A stretch of DNA of 64,000 nucleotides, taken from contig PAIP01000056.1 in the NCBI GenBank assembly GCA_002704915.1, positions 1 to 64,000 on the forward strand, written 5' to 3'. Under the pieces are notes generated by a model. It had not been told where the DNA came from. It did no database searches and was given only the letters and a program-made list of their open reading frames with translations. Both the position numbers and the translations under genes were made by a program. This document shows positions 35,562 through 44,553 of this stretch, piece by piece (the stretch's first letter is position 1; each line of letters begins with the position of its first letter). Origin of the DNA: Parvularcula sp. Its GTDB lineage: Bacteria > Pseudomonadota > Alphaproteobacteria > Caulobacterales > Parvularculaceae.

Positions 35562-37103
35562 GTGTTCAAGTTCTCCGATTTGCCGCCGCCGGTCCTGCGC
35601 AGCCTTAACGGGCTATGGCGCAGGCGCTGGCTTGTGATCGCCGTGGCCTGGGCCGCGGCGCTTATCGGCTGGTTCGCGGTCTGGCTCATCCCCGACAAAT
35701 ATGAGTCGCGCGCGCAGGTTTTCGTGCAGACAGAAACCATCCTTGAACCTGTGCTCAATGGCTTCACGGCGCGTCCGGATTATTCCCGTCGCGTCGAAGT
35801 CATGCGCCTTCAGCTTTTGACGCGGCCCAATGTGGAGGAAATCATTCTCCGATCGGGCCTCGACAAAACCATAGAAGCGAAAACGCCGCTCGAACGGCGC
35901 GCCAAGATGCAGAGCATGGTCGATTGGGTGGCGAGCCAGATCAAAATCGAAAGCCCGCGGGAGATGTATTTCATCATCTCCTATAAACACAACGATCCGA
36001 AAATCTCCCGGGCCGTGGTCGACGCCGTCCTCAACATGCTGATCGAGCAGGATCTCGGCGCCAGCCTTACCGAGAGCGAAGCGGCGCGCCGCCGTCTCGA
36101 TCTGCAAATCGAGGAATATGAAGAAAAACTCGTCGCCAATGAGCGCGCCGTCGCCGCGTTCCGCGCCCAGCACTCGGCCGAGCTGACCTCGCTTCAGGGC
36201 GAAACCCGTCAGCGCGAAATGAAAGAAAACGAACTGGTGCGCGTGAGCGACGAACTTGAGCGCACAAAGGGCCGCGTTCTGACATTGCAAAATCTCATTT
36301 CCGCAACACCGCGCCGCGCCTCCGGCGGCGAGTTGGACCGGCTCAGGGTCGAACTGGCGGGGTTGCGCAGCCAGTATGAAGAAAACCATCCGGATATCCG
36401 CGGCGTCCTCGCCCGCATCGAAGAACTCGAAAAGGAAAACGCTTCGCTGTCGGCCAATCCGGAATTCGTCCGCCTGCAATCGGAGCTGCGCGTGGCGCAG
36501 GATTCCGTGGTCGCGCTCGAAGCGCGTGAAGAACGCCTCAAGACGGAACTGGACGCACTCGATTTTGCGGCCGGCCAGGCGCCCGCGGTTGAAGCGGAGC
36601 TTCGCCAGATCGTTCGCGAATATGAACAGACCCAGAAGACATACGAAGAATTGCTGGCGCGGCGCGACCGTCTGGCGCTGACCCGCAGCCTCGGCGCGGC
36701 GGGCCGCGGCGTCGAATACCAGGTTTTCGAATGGCCGGCCCAGGCGCTGGCGCCCAGCGATCCGCCGCGGCTTCTGCTTATTCTCGGCGTTTGCATCGCC
36801 GCCCTCGGCGCCGGCGCGGCGGCGGCCATCGGTCTTTCCCTTCTGGATAAGAGCTATACCCAGGCGAGCGAACTTCAAACCGCGTTCGGCCTTCCGGTGC
36901 TGGGCGCGATCAGCGAAACGCCTTCGCAGGAGATCTTCGCAGCCCGCAAACGCGATCATCTGCGCATCGCGCTTGCTTCAGCCGGATTTCTGGCGCTCGC
37001 CGGTCTTTACGCATATCTGACCGTGTTCCGCCTGCCGTCGGGGGAACCGGCGCCGGACAAGGCCGCCTACGCCCTTCCCTTGCCGAAGGAGGCGCTGTCA
37101 TGA
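35562..37103 (+). CDS. Chain-length determinant / polysaccharide co-polymerase (TIGR03007-like)
   Basis: 513 residues, GTG start. It has a first membrane helix (about 25-43), a periplasmic domain with long coiled coil (about 165-370), a second membrane helix (about 404-428), and a third near 460-480, the layout of exosortase-locus Wzz-like proteins. A proline-rich Wzz signature is recognisable in QALAPSDPPRLLL just before the second helix. It lacks a kinase domain, which is encoded by the next gene, with the start codons overlapping (ATGA). It controls polymer length and export with the kinase and OPX proteins. Confidence 0.9.
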   Translation: MFKFSDLPPPVLRSLNGLWRRRWLVIAVAWAAALIGWFAVWLIPDKYESRAQVFVQTETILEPVLNGFTARPDYSRRVEVMRLQLLTRPNVEEIILRSGLDKTIEAKTPLERRAKMQSMVDWVASQIKIESPREMYFIISYKHNDPKISRAVVDAVLNMLIEQDLGASLTESEAARRRLDLQIEEYEEKLVANERAVAAFRAQHSAELTSLQGETRQREMKENELVRVSDELERTKGRVLTLQNLISATPRRASGGELDRLRVELAGLRSQYEENHPDIRGVLARIEELEKENASLSANPEFVRLQSELRVAQDSVVALEAREERLKTELDALDFAAGQAPAVEAELRQIVREYEQTQKTYEELLARRDRLALTRSLGAAGRGVEYQVFEWPAQALAPSDPPRLLLILGVCIAALGAGAAAAIGLSLLDKSYTQASELQTAFGLPVLGAISETPSQEIFAARKRDHLRIALASAGFLALAGLYAYLTVFRLPSGEPAPDKAAYALPLPKEALS

Positions 37104-38029
37104 GCGTAGTGGAAAAAGCCGGCGCCAATGTCCTCAAAACGACCTTCGCCAAAAAGGACAAAAAGAAAAAGAAGGACAAAAACAGATCCGCCGAGATCGT
37201 GGAGACACGGCCGAGCGAGCCGGAAACTATCGATCTCGATTTCGCCGAGCTCGCGCGTCACGGCTTTTATAATCCCAATGACCGGTCGAGCCAGCTCGCC
37301 CTTGAGATGCGCGCCGTGAAGCGCCGCCTCCTGCGCCGCATCGGCTATCTGCGTTCCAGCGGCGAGCGGCAGGCGTTCCGCACGCCGGGCAAACAGCGCA
37401 ACACGATCCTCGTCACCTCAACACGCGCCGGCGAAGGGAAAACCTTTACTGCAATCAATCTGGCGCTGAGCCTTGCCCTCGAAGATCAGATCGAAACCCT
37501 TTTGATCGATGCGGATCTGGCGCGTCCAAAAATCCGCACGCGCTTGAGTTTGCCCGAAGCGCCGGGCCTTTGCGATCTGCTGACGCATCGGGACCTTGAC
37601 GCGGCAAGCCTTGGCTGGCGGCTGAACTCCGGGCCGCTCGCCATCATGCCGGAAGGCGCCTGCGCCGAACGCCCGACCGATCTCTTCGCGACGGAAATCG
37701 CACAGGAGAAATGGACTGAGCTGTCCACAGCCAATCCGCAGCGTCTTGTGATTATCGATGCGCCGCCGGTGCTGGCGGCGACGGATGCGGTGATGCTTGC
37801 GAAATACGCCGATGAAATCGTCTTTGTCGTCGAAGCCAATTCAACGCCGGAAGCGGCGGTCGCGGCCGCCGTCGACGAACTCATCGATATCAATCCCAAT
37901 GTCAGCCTGATGCTGAACCGCTGCCAGATTGGCGCAGGCGGCGCCCATTACGGCTCCTATGAATATTACGGCCGCAGCGAGGCGGCAGAGACGCCCGCAG
38001 GCAAAGACAAACCCTCAAGCGAAGGATAA
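37100..38029 (+). CDS. Capsular/exopolysaccharide tyrosine autokinase (BY-kinase)
   Basis: 309 residues. A lysine-rich N-terminus precedes the kinase domain: Walker A in STRAGEGKTFTAIN (about 107-120), Walker A' in LLIDADLARP (about 135-144), Walker B in LVIIDAPP (about 216-223). A tyrosine cluster HYGSYEYYG (283-291) near the C-terminus is the expected autophosphorylation tail. It acts with the preceding co-polymerase, the two together equalling one Wzc. The start overlaps the co-polymerase stop by four bases. Confidence 0.93.
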   Translation: MSVVEKAGANVLKTTFAKKDKKKKKDKNRSAEIVETRPSEPETIDLDFAELARHGFYNPNDRSSQLALEMRAVKRRLLRRIGYLRSSGERQAFRTPGKQRNTILVTSTRAGEGKTFTAINLALSLALEDQIETLLIDADLARPKIRTRLSLPEAPGLCDLLTHRDLDAASLGWRLNSGPLAIMPEGACAERPTDLFATEIAQEKWTELSTANPQRLVIIDAPPVLAATDAVMLAKYADEIVFVVEANSTPEAAVAAAVDELIDINPNVSLMLNRCQIGAGGAHYGSYEYYGRSEAAETPAGKDKPSSEG

Positions 38030-38033
38030 TCCC

Positions 38034-39725
38034 ATGGGGAAGAAAAAGAACCGTTTGGCCGCAACGCCGCACATCAAGAAAGCGCTTCTCGCCGGCGCCT
38101 CGCTTGGTGTTTTTGCAACGGCTTCGCTCGCGCAGGTCTCCGCGCCGGATGCGCCCCTTAAGATGCAGACCGATTACTTCGGTTACGCCGCAAGCGCCTC
38201 AGCGCGCGTCGGCTATTCAGACAATATCAACCTTCAGCGCTCCGGACTGGCGGAAGACGAATTCATCATGTCAACGCTGTTTACGGGCGGCGCCATCGCC
38301 TCAACGCCGCGCGTGACCGCGATTATTCTTGGCGATCTCGATTTCTCTTATCTCATCAATGACAGCGATTTCGCCGTCAACCAGAACATCGCCGCCACCA
38401 GCACCTTCACCGGCGTCGAAAACTGGCTTTATCTGGACCTTTCGGGCTCGACCTCCCGTCAGCTTCTCGGCGATCAGGCCCGCTTTTCCGGCAATATCAA
38501 CGCCGGGCGCAATCAACGCGCCGATGTGCATTCCTATTCAGCGAGCCCTTATGTCTTTCATGAGTTCTCGGATGGGTCGACGACGGAATTGCGCTACCGG
38601 TTCTCGCAGGTCTTTGTCGACGAGGAAGGATCGCTTTCGTCTTTCTTCACCGGCAATTCGGTCAGCGACTCGATCACCCATGAAGTGCTCGCCCAATATG
38701 ACACCGGCCGCAAGCTGGACGGCATGCGCGTTCGCCTGACCGGCTATGGCAGCGACACGACTGAAGACGGCGTCAGCATCTTCCCCGATATCGAATACAA
38801 ACAGGCCTTTGCTTCGGCGGACCTGCAATTTGCGTTGACGAACCGTTACGCCCTCTCCGGCGGGATTGGCTATGACGAAGTAGAGACTGAGGGCGCGGCG
38901 GCGCAATTCTTCAGTGACGATAATCTTTCGGGATTCTTCTGGCGCGCAGGCATTACGGGCCGGCCCGGGCCGCGTTCCTCCTTCCGGATTGAATATGGCG
39001 AGCGATATGGCGACGATTTCATCGACGCCAGCGCGCGCTATCAAATCTCCCAGCGCTTTGTGTTCACCGCAGGCGCAAACCGCACCTTCCGCACCCGCGC
39101 CCAGTCGGTGTCTTCGCAATTCCAGACAACACAGCGCGAAACGCTTGAGTTCGCCGATCGTCTGCGCGAAGGACAGGAGCTTTCGGCGCGCAGCATTATC
39201 GAAGCGGCAAACTGGTATTCCTCCGGCCGCAGCTTTGGCAACGCCCAGACAAACGGCGTTGCGGTCACCAATTCAGCCAATGCGTCCTTGATCGGCGATT
39301 TCGACCTCACCGAAATTTCCCTCAACGGCTTTTATTCGGATGATGATTTCGGTTACCGCCAGATCGAAACCTATGGCGCCACGCTTAATCTCCGGCGGCG
39401 CATGACGCGCCGCGTGACAGGTTACGGCTCCGTCCAATATCGCCGCGCGGACTCTGCCTTCGACACGGCGACCTGCGAGGCCAATCCGTTGATCTTCGGC
39501 CTCGATACGATGGACCCGCTCTTCGACCCGGTAACGAGCTGCGCATCGCTGGCGGCTCAAAACGGCGTCACCAACACCGTCATCGGACAAATCGGCGCCT
39601 CATACCGGATTTACAAAAACGCATCCGTGTTTGCAGAGTTCTCGCATACGAAGCGTTTCTCTCCGAATGACCTGCTGGAATATGACGAGAACAACATTCT
39701 CGCAGGGATCACTGTGGACTTTTAA
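38034..39725 (+). CDS. Outer-membrane beta-barrel protein of the EPS locus (TIGR03016-like)
   Basis: 563 residues. A basic signal peptide (cleavage near 34, after TASLAQ) is followed by many alternating amphipathic strands (for example YFGYAASASARVGYSDNINL and TTELRYRFSQVFVDEEG), ending with the aromatic C-terminal residue typical of barrels (ITVDF). Proteins of this kind occupy the same position in exosortase-associated EPS loci. With the short OPX lipoprotein next to it, this barrel is the natural candidate for the outer-membrane secretion channel (inference). The ATG at 38034 follows AAGGA; the longer upstream frame overlaps the kinase and lacks a signal. Confidence 0.85.
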   Translation: MGKKKNRLAATPHIKKALLAGASLGVFATASLAQVSAPDAPLKMQTDYFGYAASASARVGYSDNINLQRSGLAEDEFIMSTLFTGGAIASTPRVTAIILGDLDFSYLINDSDFAVNQNIAATSTFTGVENWLYLDLSGSTSRQLLGDQARFSGNINAGRNQRADVHSYSASPYVFHEFSDGSTTELRYRFSQVFVDEEGSLSSFFTGNSVSDSITHEVLAQYDTGRKLDGMRVRLTGYGSDTTEDGVSIFPDIEYKQAFASADLQFALTNRYALSGGIGYDEVETEGAAAQFFSDDNLSGFFWRAGITGRPGPRSSFRIEYGERYGDDFIDASARYQISQRFVFTAGANRTFRTRAQSVSSQFQTTQRETLEFADRLREGQELSARSIIEAANWYSSGRSFGNAQTNGVAVTNSANASLIGDFDLTEISLNGFYSDDDFGYRQIETYGATLNLRRRMTRRVTGYGSVQYRRADSAFDTATCEANPLIFGLDTMDPLFDPVTSCASLAAQNGVTNTVIGQIGASYRIYKNASVFAEFSHTKRFSPNDLLEYDENNILAGITVDF

Positions 39726-39728
39726 GAA

Positions 39729-41210
39729 ATGTATGAAGAGTATTTTGGTCTTTCAGATGCGCCCTTCCGGCTGAATCCGGATCCGCGTTTCTTTTATGGC
39801 AGCCGCAGCCATAACAAGGCCATGGCCTATCTCCATTACGGCCTGAAACAGGCCGAGGGCTTTATCGTGATCACGGGTCCCGTGGGCGCGGGCAAGTCCA
39901 TGGTGATCAGCCATCTCCTCGACCAGCTCAATTCTTCAAACATCGTCGCCGCCAATCTCCTCACGTCAAATGTGGAACCGGAAGATCTGCTCAGCCAGAT
40001 TCTCTCGGCCTTTCGGATCGAACCCGAAGGCGAAGGCCGCACAGGCGAGATCGAGGCCTTTGAGGATTATCTCTTCGATCAACTCAATCGCGGACGCCGC
40101 GTTCTCCTCATCATCGACGAAGCGCAAAACCTGCCCTTCAAGACATTGGAAGAGCTCAGAATGCTCTCCAATATCGATTATGAAGGAACGCCGTTATTCC
40201 AGGTTTTCCTCGTGGGCCAGCCGGAATTCCGCACAATTATGGAGCAGCCGGATATGGAGCAACTGCGCCAGCGCGTGATTGCTTCCTATCATCTGGAGAA
40301 CTTATCCGAGGAAGAAACCCGCGATTATATTCTTCACCGCCTGTCCGTCGCCGGCTGGCGCGAAGACCCGACATTCACCGACGGCGCCTTCACCGCCATT
40401 CAGGAAGAGACCAACGGCCTGCCCCGTCGCATCAATACGCTGTGCAACCGGGTGATGCTTTACTGCTCGCTGGAAGAACAGCACGAAGTGACGGCCCATG
40501 TGGTTGAGACCGTTTGCGCAGAACTCAAGGAAGAAAAGCTCGAGGCGCGCAAACCGGCCGGCGCCATGCCGCCGGTGTCAAAGGTGGACGAAACGCCAAC
40601 GAAACACGACGCCTCTTCCGCAGCGGAAGAGGAAGAAGATGCCGAAACCGCGCCCGAGCCGGTTGAGGCGGAGGATGTGGAGGCGTCAGCCGAAGATGAC
40701 GCGCCCGAGGAAAAACCCGAAGACAATATCGTTTCGCTTGAAAACGAACGTCAGCGCCTGAGTCCGGCGGTCGACGAATCAGACATGGAGGCAGAGGTGG
40801 ACGAGAAAGAACAGGAAAGCGCAGCGCCGTCCTCCGCCAGCGTTTTCGATCGTCTTCGTTCAAAAAAAGACAGCGGCGCGCGCCAGGAGGCGACCCTCAC
40901 GGATGTCGCGAGCGCCATCAAGGCGGCGAGCGAAGGCGCGGCGCCGGAGAGTGAGGACAGCGTCCCCGCAGCAGACGAGGATTTGATGAAGGCCGCCGGC
41001 GATGCAAGCAAACCAGGCTGGCGCAAGGCCCTCATCCGCTCCATCGACGAGACGCGCGAAGAGCTGAAACGCGCCAACTCCAATGTCGTCAGCCTGTCTC
41101 GCGCCGTTGCCAGCGCAGAAGAGCGCCGCAAGGAGCGCCGGCGGAAAATCGCCGACAGTCTTGGGCGCGCGGAAACGCTGATCGGCGATCTCCGCAAGGC
41201 TGAAGGCTGA
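39729..41210 (+). CDS. ExeA-like AAA ATPase of the EPS locus with long acidic extension
   Basis: 493 residues. Residues 1 to about 265 match the exosortase-locus ATPase (TIGR03015-like): MYEEYFGLSDAPFRLNPDPRFFY, Walker A GPVGAGKSM (50-58), Walker B RRVLLIIDEAQNL and a sensor region ending GLPRRINTLCNRVM. The next 150 or so residues are highly acidic and low complexity (AEEEEDAETAPEPVEAED), and the last 80 form a basic coiled coil (DETREELKRANSNVVSLSRAVASAEERRKERRRK). Its role in polymer secretion is undefined. It starts three bases after the barrel gene's stop. Confidence 0.88.
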   Translation: MYEEYFGLSDAPFRLNPDPRFFYGSRSHNKAMAYLHYGLKQAEGFIVITGPVGAGKSMVISHLLDQLNSSNIVAANLLTSNVEPEDLLSQILSAFRIEPEGEGRTGEIEAFEDYLFDQLNRGRRVLLIIDEAQNLPFKTLEELRMLSNIDYEGTPLFQVFLVGQPEFRTIMEQPDMEQLRQRVIASYHLENLSEEETRDYILHRLSVAGWREDPTFTDGAFTAIQEETNGLPRRINTLCNRVMLYCSLEEQHEVTAHVVETVCAELKEEKLEARKPAGAMPPVSKVDETPTKHDASSAAEEEEDAETAPEPVEAEDVEASAEDDAPEEKPEDNIVSLENERQRLSPAVDESDMEAEVDEKEQESAAPSSASVFDRLRSKKDSGARQEATLTDVASAIKAASEGAAPESEDSVPAADEDLMKAAGDASKPGWRKALIRSIDETREELKRANSNVVSLSRAVASAEERRKERRRKIADSLGRAETLIGDLRKAEG

Positions 41211-41232
41211 AACACAGACGGCGAAGGGAATC

Positions 41233-42084
41233 ATGAGCGCCGCCGCAGGCATATCCCGGCCCAGCTTCGCCCTTTCCGTCGATGTGGAAGACTATTTTCA
41301 GGTCTGGGCCTTCTCGAGCGTGGTCTCACGCAGCTCGTGGGATGGCTTTTCCTTGCGCGTCGGCGACAATACGCGACGTTGTCTCGATCTTTTCGACAAT
41401 CATAACGCAAAGGCGACGTTCTTCACCCTTGGCTGGGTGGCGGAACGCGATCCCGATCTCATTCGGGACATCGTGGCGCGCGGACATGAACTCGCCAGCC
41501 ACGGGTTCGATCACACAAAGGTCAATGAACAGACCCGCGATGAATTTCTGGCCGATGTAACGAAGACAAAAGCAATTCTTGAAGACATTTCGGGCGCCGA
41601 GGTGAAGGGATATCGCGCCGCCGGCTTTTCCATCGGCAAGGCGACGCCCTGGGCCCATGACGTTCTCGCCGAGGCGGGGCATTGCTATTCCTCAAGCACC
41701 CACCCTATTGCGCATGATCATTACGGCGACGCCAAGGCGCCGCAATCTCCTTACGAGATTGCGGGCATGCTTGAAGCGCCCGTGGCGACGGTGAATTTAT
41801 TCGGAAAACGCGTCAGCGCGGCCGGTGGCGGCTGGTTCCGCGCCGCGCCGCTCGCCTTGTCAAAGGCGCTCCTTACAAAAGCGGCGTCGGCTCTCGACGG
41901 CCCTGCGATTTTTTATTTTCACCCCTGGGAAATCGATCCGGATCAGCCGCGCCTCAATCGCGCGCCGTTGAAATCGAAAATCCGGCATTATCTCAATCTC
42001 AATCGCATGGAAGCCAAGCTCGCCAAGACGCTTGACGCCTTTTCCTGGGGCCGCATCGATGAGGCGCTGGGGCTAAGGCAATGA
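41233..42084 (+). CDS. Polysaccharide deacetylase with DUF3473 (TIGR03006-like)
   Basis: 283 residues. NodB-fold motifs: LSVDVEDYFQVWAF (metal/catalytic Asp pair), ELASHGFDHTKV (metal histidines) and GYRAAGFSIGKATPW. The C-terminal DUF3473 part includes GGGWFRAAPL and FYFHPWEIDPDQPR. It probably removes N-acetyl groups from the polymer or its precursors. It has no signal peptide, so it may act on the cytoplasmic side unless exported another way. The stop overlaps the FemAB gene by four bases. Confidence 0.9.
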   Translation: MSAAAGISRPSFALSVDVEDYFQVWAFSSVVSRSSWDGFSLRVGDNTRRCLDLFDNHNAKATFFTLGWVAERDPDLIRDIVARGHELASHGFDHTKVNEQTRDEFLADVTKTKAILEDISGAEVKGYRAAGFSIGKATPWAHDVLAEAGHCYSSSTHPIAHDHYGDAKAPQSPYEIAGMLEAPVATVNLFGKRVSAAGGGWFRAAPLALSKALLTKAASALDGPAIFYFHPWEIDPDQPRLNRAPLKSKIRHYLNLNRMEAKLAKTLDAFSWGRIDEALGLRQ

Positions 42085-43151
42085 CGGCGCACCCCGCCAT
42101 AACGCCGGGCGCGAACCTGTCGATAAGCAGCTCAACTGAGTGCGACGGGGCCGAGTGGGACGCCTTCGTGCGCGGACACGAGGCGGGAACATTTTTTAAC
42201 CTCTCGGGATGGGGCAAAACGGCAAAGACCGCCTATGGCTACGACACATATTACATCGCAGGGCGCAGACATGGCGCGCTCGTTGGCGTATTGCCGGTCA
42301 CGCATGCAAAAACGCCGCTGCTCGGCGCATCGATGATCTCAACCGCTTTCTCCGTCGGCGGCGGGCCGCTCGCCACCGACGTTGAAACACTACAAGCCTT
42401 GCTCGACGAGGCCATGCGCATCGGCGAAGAAAAGAAAGTCCGCTACATCGAATGCCGTTCGGATTTCGAGGCGGATGGCTGGCTCGGCAAAAGCGGGGCG
42501 CACGCAGCGTTTGAGACGCCCCTTCTTCAAAAAGAAGAAGACGCCCTTGCCGCGATCCCGCGCAAACGCCGCGCTGAAATCCGAAAGGCGATGGACGCCG
42601 CGAATCAGGGCGAATTGAAAATCCGCCATGACGGCGAACCGGATTTATTTTATCGGCTCTATGCGAAATCGCTGCACCGCCTCGGAACGCCTGTTTTCCC
42701 GAAGCAGTTTCTCCATTCTTTGTGCGATGTCTTTGCAGCGAATATGGAAATCTCCATTGTCGAACATCGTGACGAGCCAGTGGCGGCGCTGCTCAGTTTT
42801 TATTTCAAGGACAGGGTGCTGCCCTATTACATCGGCGCCACAGCGAAAGCCCGCGAAGCGCGCGCTTTCGACTATATCTACTGGGCTGTGATGCGCCGCG
42901 CGGTGGAAAAAGGATGTGCGCATTTTGACTTCGGCCGCAGCAAGATCGGCAGCGGCGCTTACGCCTATAAAAAACTCTGGGGGATCGAACCGCGCCCGCT
43001 CTCTTACCGGGTAAAGCTGATCGGCGCAGACGCGATGCCCGATGTGAATGCGAAGAACCCGAAATTCGCGCTTTTCGCAAAACTCTGGCCGCATCTGCCG
43101 CTTCCTGCCGCCAATCGTATCGGCCCCCTTCTCGCGCCGAACTTCCCATGA
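42081..43151 (+). CDS. FemAB-family acyltransferase of the EPS locus (TIGR03019-like)
   Basis: 356 residues, a double GNAT-fold protein. N-terminal WDAFVRGHEAGTFFNLSGWGKTAKTAYGYDTYYI is typical, followed by the RKRRAEIRKAMD linker and a C-terminal HFDFGRSKIGSGAYAYKKLWG block. Relatives transfer aminoacyl or acyl groups; in EPS loci they may modify sugars. It overlaps both neighbours by four bases, so translation through the last three genes of the locus is coupled. Confidence 0.88.
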   Translation: MTAHPAITPGANLSISSSTECDGAEWDAFVRGHEAGTFFNLSGWGKTAKTAYGYDTYYIAGRRHGALVGVLPVTHAKTPLLGASMISTAFSVGGGPLATDVETLQALLDEAMRIGEEKKVRYIECRSDFEADGWLGKSGAHAAFETPLLQKEEDALAAIPRKRRAEIRKAMDAANQGELKIRHDGEPDLFYRLYAKSLHRLGTPVFPKQFLHSLCDVFAANMEISIVEHRDEPVAALLSFYFKDRVLPYYIGATAKAREARAFDYIYWAVMRRAVEKGCAHFDFGRSKIGSGAYAYKKLWGIEPRPLSYRVKLIGADAMPDVNAKNPKFALFAKLWPHLPLPAANRIGPLLAPNFP

Positions 43152-44344
43152 AGCCTGAAGTCCTTTTTCTGGCGCATCGCATCCCTTACCCGCCGGACAA
43201 GGGGGACAAGATCCGGTCATGGCGGCTTTTGGCGTTTCTGGCGGAACGGTATCGCGTGCATCTTGCCTGTTTCGCCGATGATCCGCGCGACCTCAGTCAT
43301 CAGGCGTTTCTCGAAACGCTTTGTGAAAGCGCGACCATCATTCCGCTCAATCCGCGAACGACGCGTATCCAGAGCATTGCAGGACTATTTTCCGGCGCCC
43401 CTTTGAGTTTTCGGTATTTTCACCATGCGAAGATGGCGGCGGCTGTGCGGGAGTTGCGCAAAAAACCGCTTGCCGCTGAGATCGTCTTTTCCTCTTCCAT
43501 GGCGCCCTATATCGAAAATCCGGTCGTGGGCCGCAAACGCCTCGTCGATTTCTGCGATGCAGATGCGGAAAAATGGCGCGGTTATGCGCAAGATGCGAAG
43601 GGGCCCATTAAGAATCTATATGCCCGCGAGGCGAGGACGCTGGCGCATATGGAAACGCAAATCGTCAACTGGGCCGATGCGAGCTTCGCCATCAGTGAAG
43701 AAGAAGCCGCAATTTTCAATGCCCGCGAAAACACAGCCAAAAAGGTGGCGTGGTTTTCAAACGGCGTCGACACCGTCTTTTTCGATCCTTACGCGAGCGG
43801 CATCGCAGACGCGCCGGCCCATGATTGCGTTTTTACAGGCGCCATGGACTACCGCGCCAATGTCGATGGCGTGCTGGATTTTATGAAGTCTGTCTGGCCC
43901 GCTTTGCGTAAAGGAAAGCCGGACGCCAGCTTTGCAATTGTCGGCGCCAACCCGTCCCCGTCAATCAAAGCGCTGGACGGCAAGGATGGCGTTACGGTTA
44001 CGGGCCGCGTCGATGACATACGCCCGTGGCTTGCCGGCGCAAAAATCGCCGTTGCGCCTTTGCGCGTGGCGCGAGGTCTCCAAAACAAGGTGCTGGAGGC
44101 CATGGCCATGGCGAAGCCCGTGATCGCAAGCCCCGAGGCGATGACCGGCATCGCGGCGCCAAGGGATGCAGCCGTCATTGCGTCGTCAGACGAAGCTGCG
44201 GCGTCGTCAATTCTCGCCTTATTGAACGATATCGAAGCGCGCGAACATATGGGCCGCTCCGCACGACATTTCGTTTTGAGCCGCCACCAATGGGATGAGG
44301 CGCTGAAACCTTTGGAAGAGAAGCTCAAAGCACTGGGGCTTTGA
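43148..44344 (+). CDS. GT4 glycosyltransferase of the EPS locus (TIGR03087-like)
   Basis: 398 residues. It starts LFLAHRIPYPPDKGDKIRSW, a hallmark of the exosortase/EpsH-associated sugar transferases. It continues with VDFCDADAEKWRGYA, SNGVDTVFFDP, FTGAMDYRANVDGVLDF and the acceptor/donor site RVARGLQNKVLEAMAMAKPVI. It probably adds one sugar to the lipid-linked repeat. It is the last gene of the locus; the next gene is convergent, with its stop only two bases away, so no exosortase or polymerase follows here. Confidence 0.9.
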   Translation: MKPEVLFLAHRIPYPPDKGDKIRSWRLLAFLAERYRVHLACFADDPRDLSHQAFLETLCESATIIPLNPRTTRIQSIAGLFSGAPLSFRYFHHAKMAAAVRELRKKPLAAEIVFSSSMAPYIENPVVGRKRLVDFCDADAEKWRGYAQDAKGPIKNLYAREARTLAHMETQIVNWADASFAISEEEAAIFNARENTAKKVAWFSNGVDTVFFDPYASGIADAPAHDCVFTGAMDYRANVDGVLDFMKSVWPALRKGKPDASFAIVGANPSPSIKALDGKDGVTVTGRVDDIRPWLAGAKIAVAPLRVARGLQNKVLEAMAMAKPVIASPEAMTGIAAPRDAAVIASSDEAAASSILALLNDIEAREHMGRSARHFVLSRHQWDEALKPLEEKLKALGL

Positions 44345-44345
44345 C

Positions 44346-44543
44346 TTAACGCTTGCGCTCTTCGGCAAGCACCTTTTTCACATAAGCGTCGATGTCGACA
44401 TCGCCGGAAACGCGGCCCTTGATCCGTTCGCGCACTTTTGACGGCAATTGCGCGGGATCAGTCGATCCCGCGCTTTTGATTGTGGCGCGAATGAGCTCTT
44501 TCAGGCTCTCTTCATCCTCAGGCTTCCAGTTCTTATCGTTCAT
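44346..44543 (-). CDS. Small charged protein downstream of clpB
   Basis: 65 residues, no family recognised with confidence. It is soluble, helical and rich in K, E and D (EESLKELIRATIKSAGS, VRERIKGRVSGDVDIDAYVKKVLAEERKR). It begins ten bases after the clpB stop with AAAGGG upstream, so it is probably expressed with clpB under heat shock. The short, regular helical pattern suggests a small interaction protein. Confidence 0.7.
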   Translation of the reverse strand: MNDKNWKPEDEESLKELIRATIKSAGSTDPAQLPSKVRERIKGRVSGDVDIDAYVKKVLAEERKR

Positions 44544-44553
44544 CGCCAGCCCT

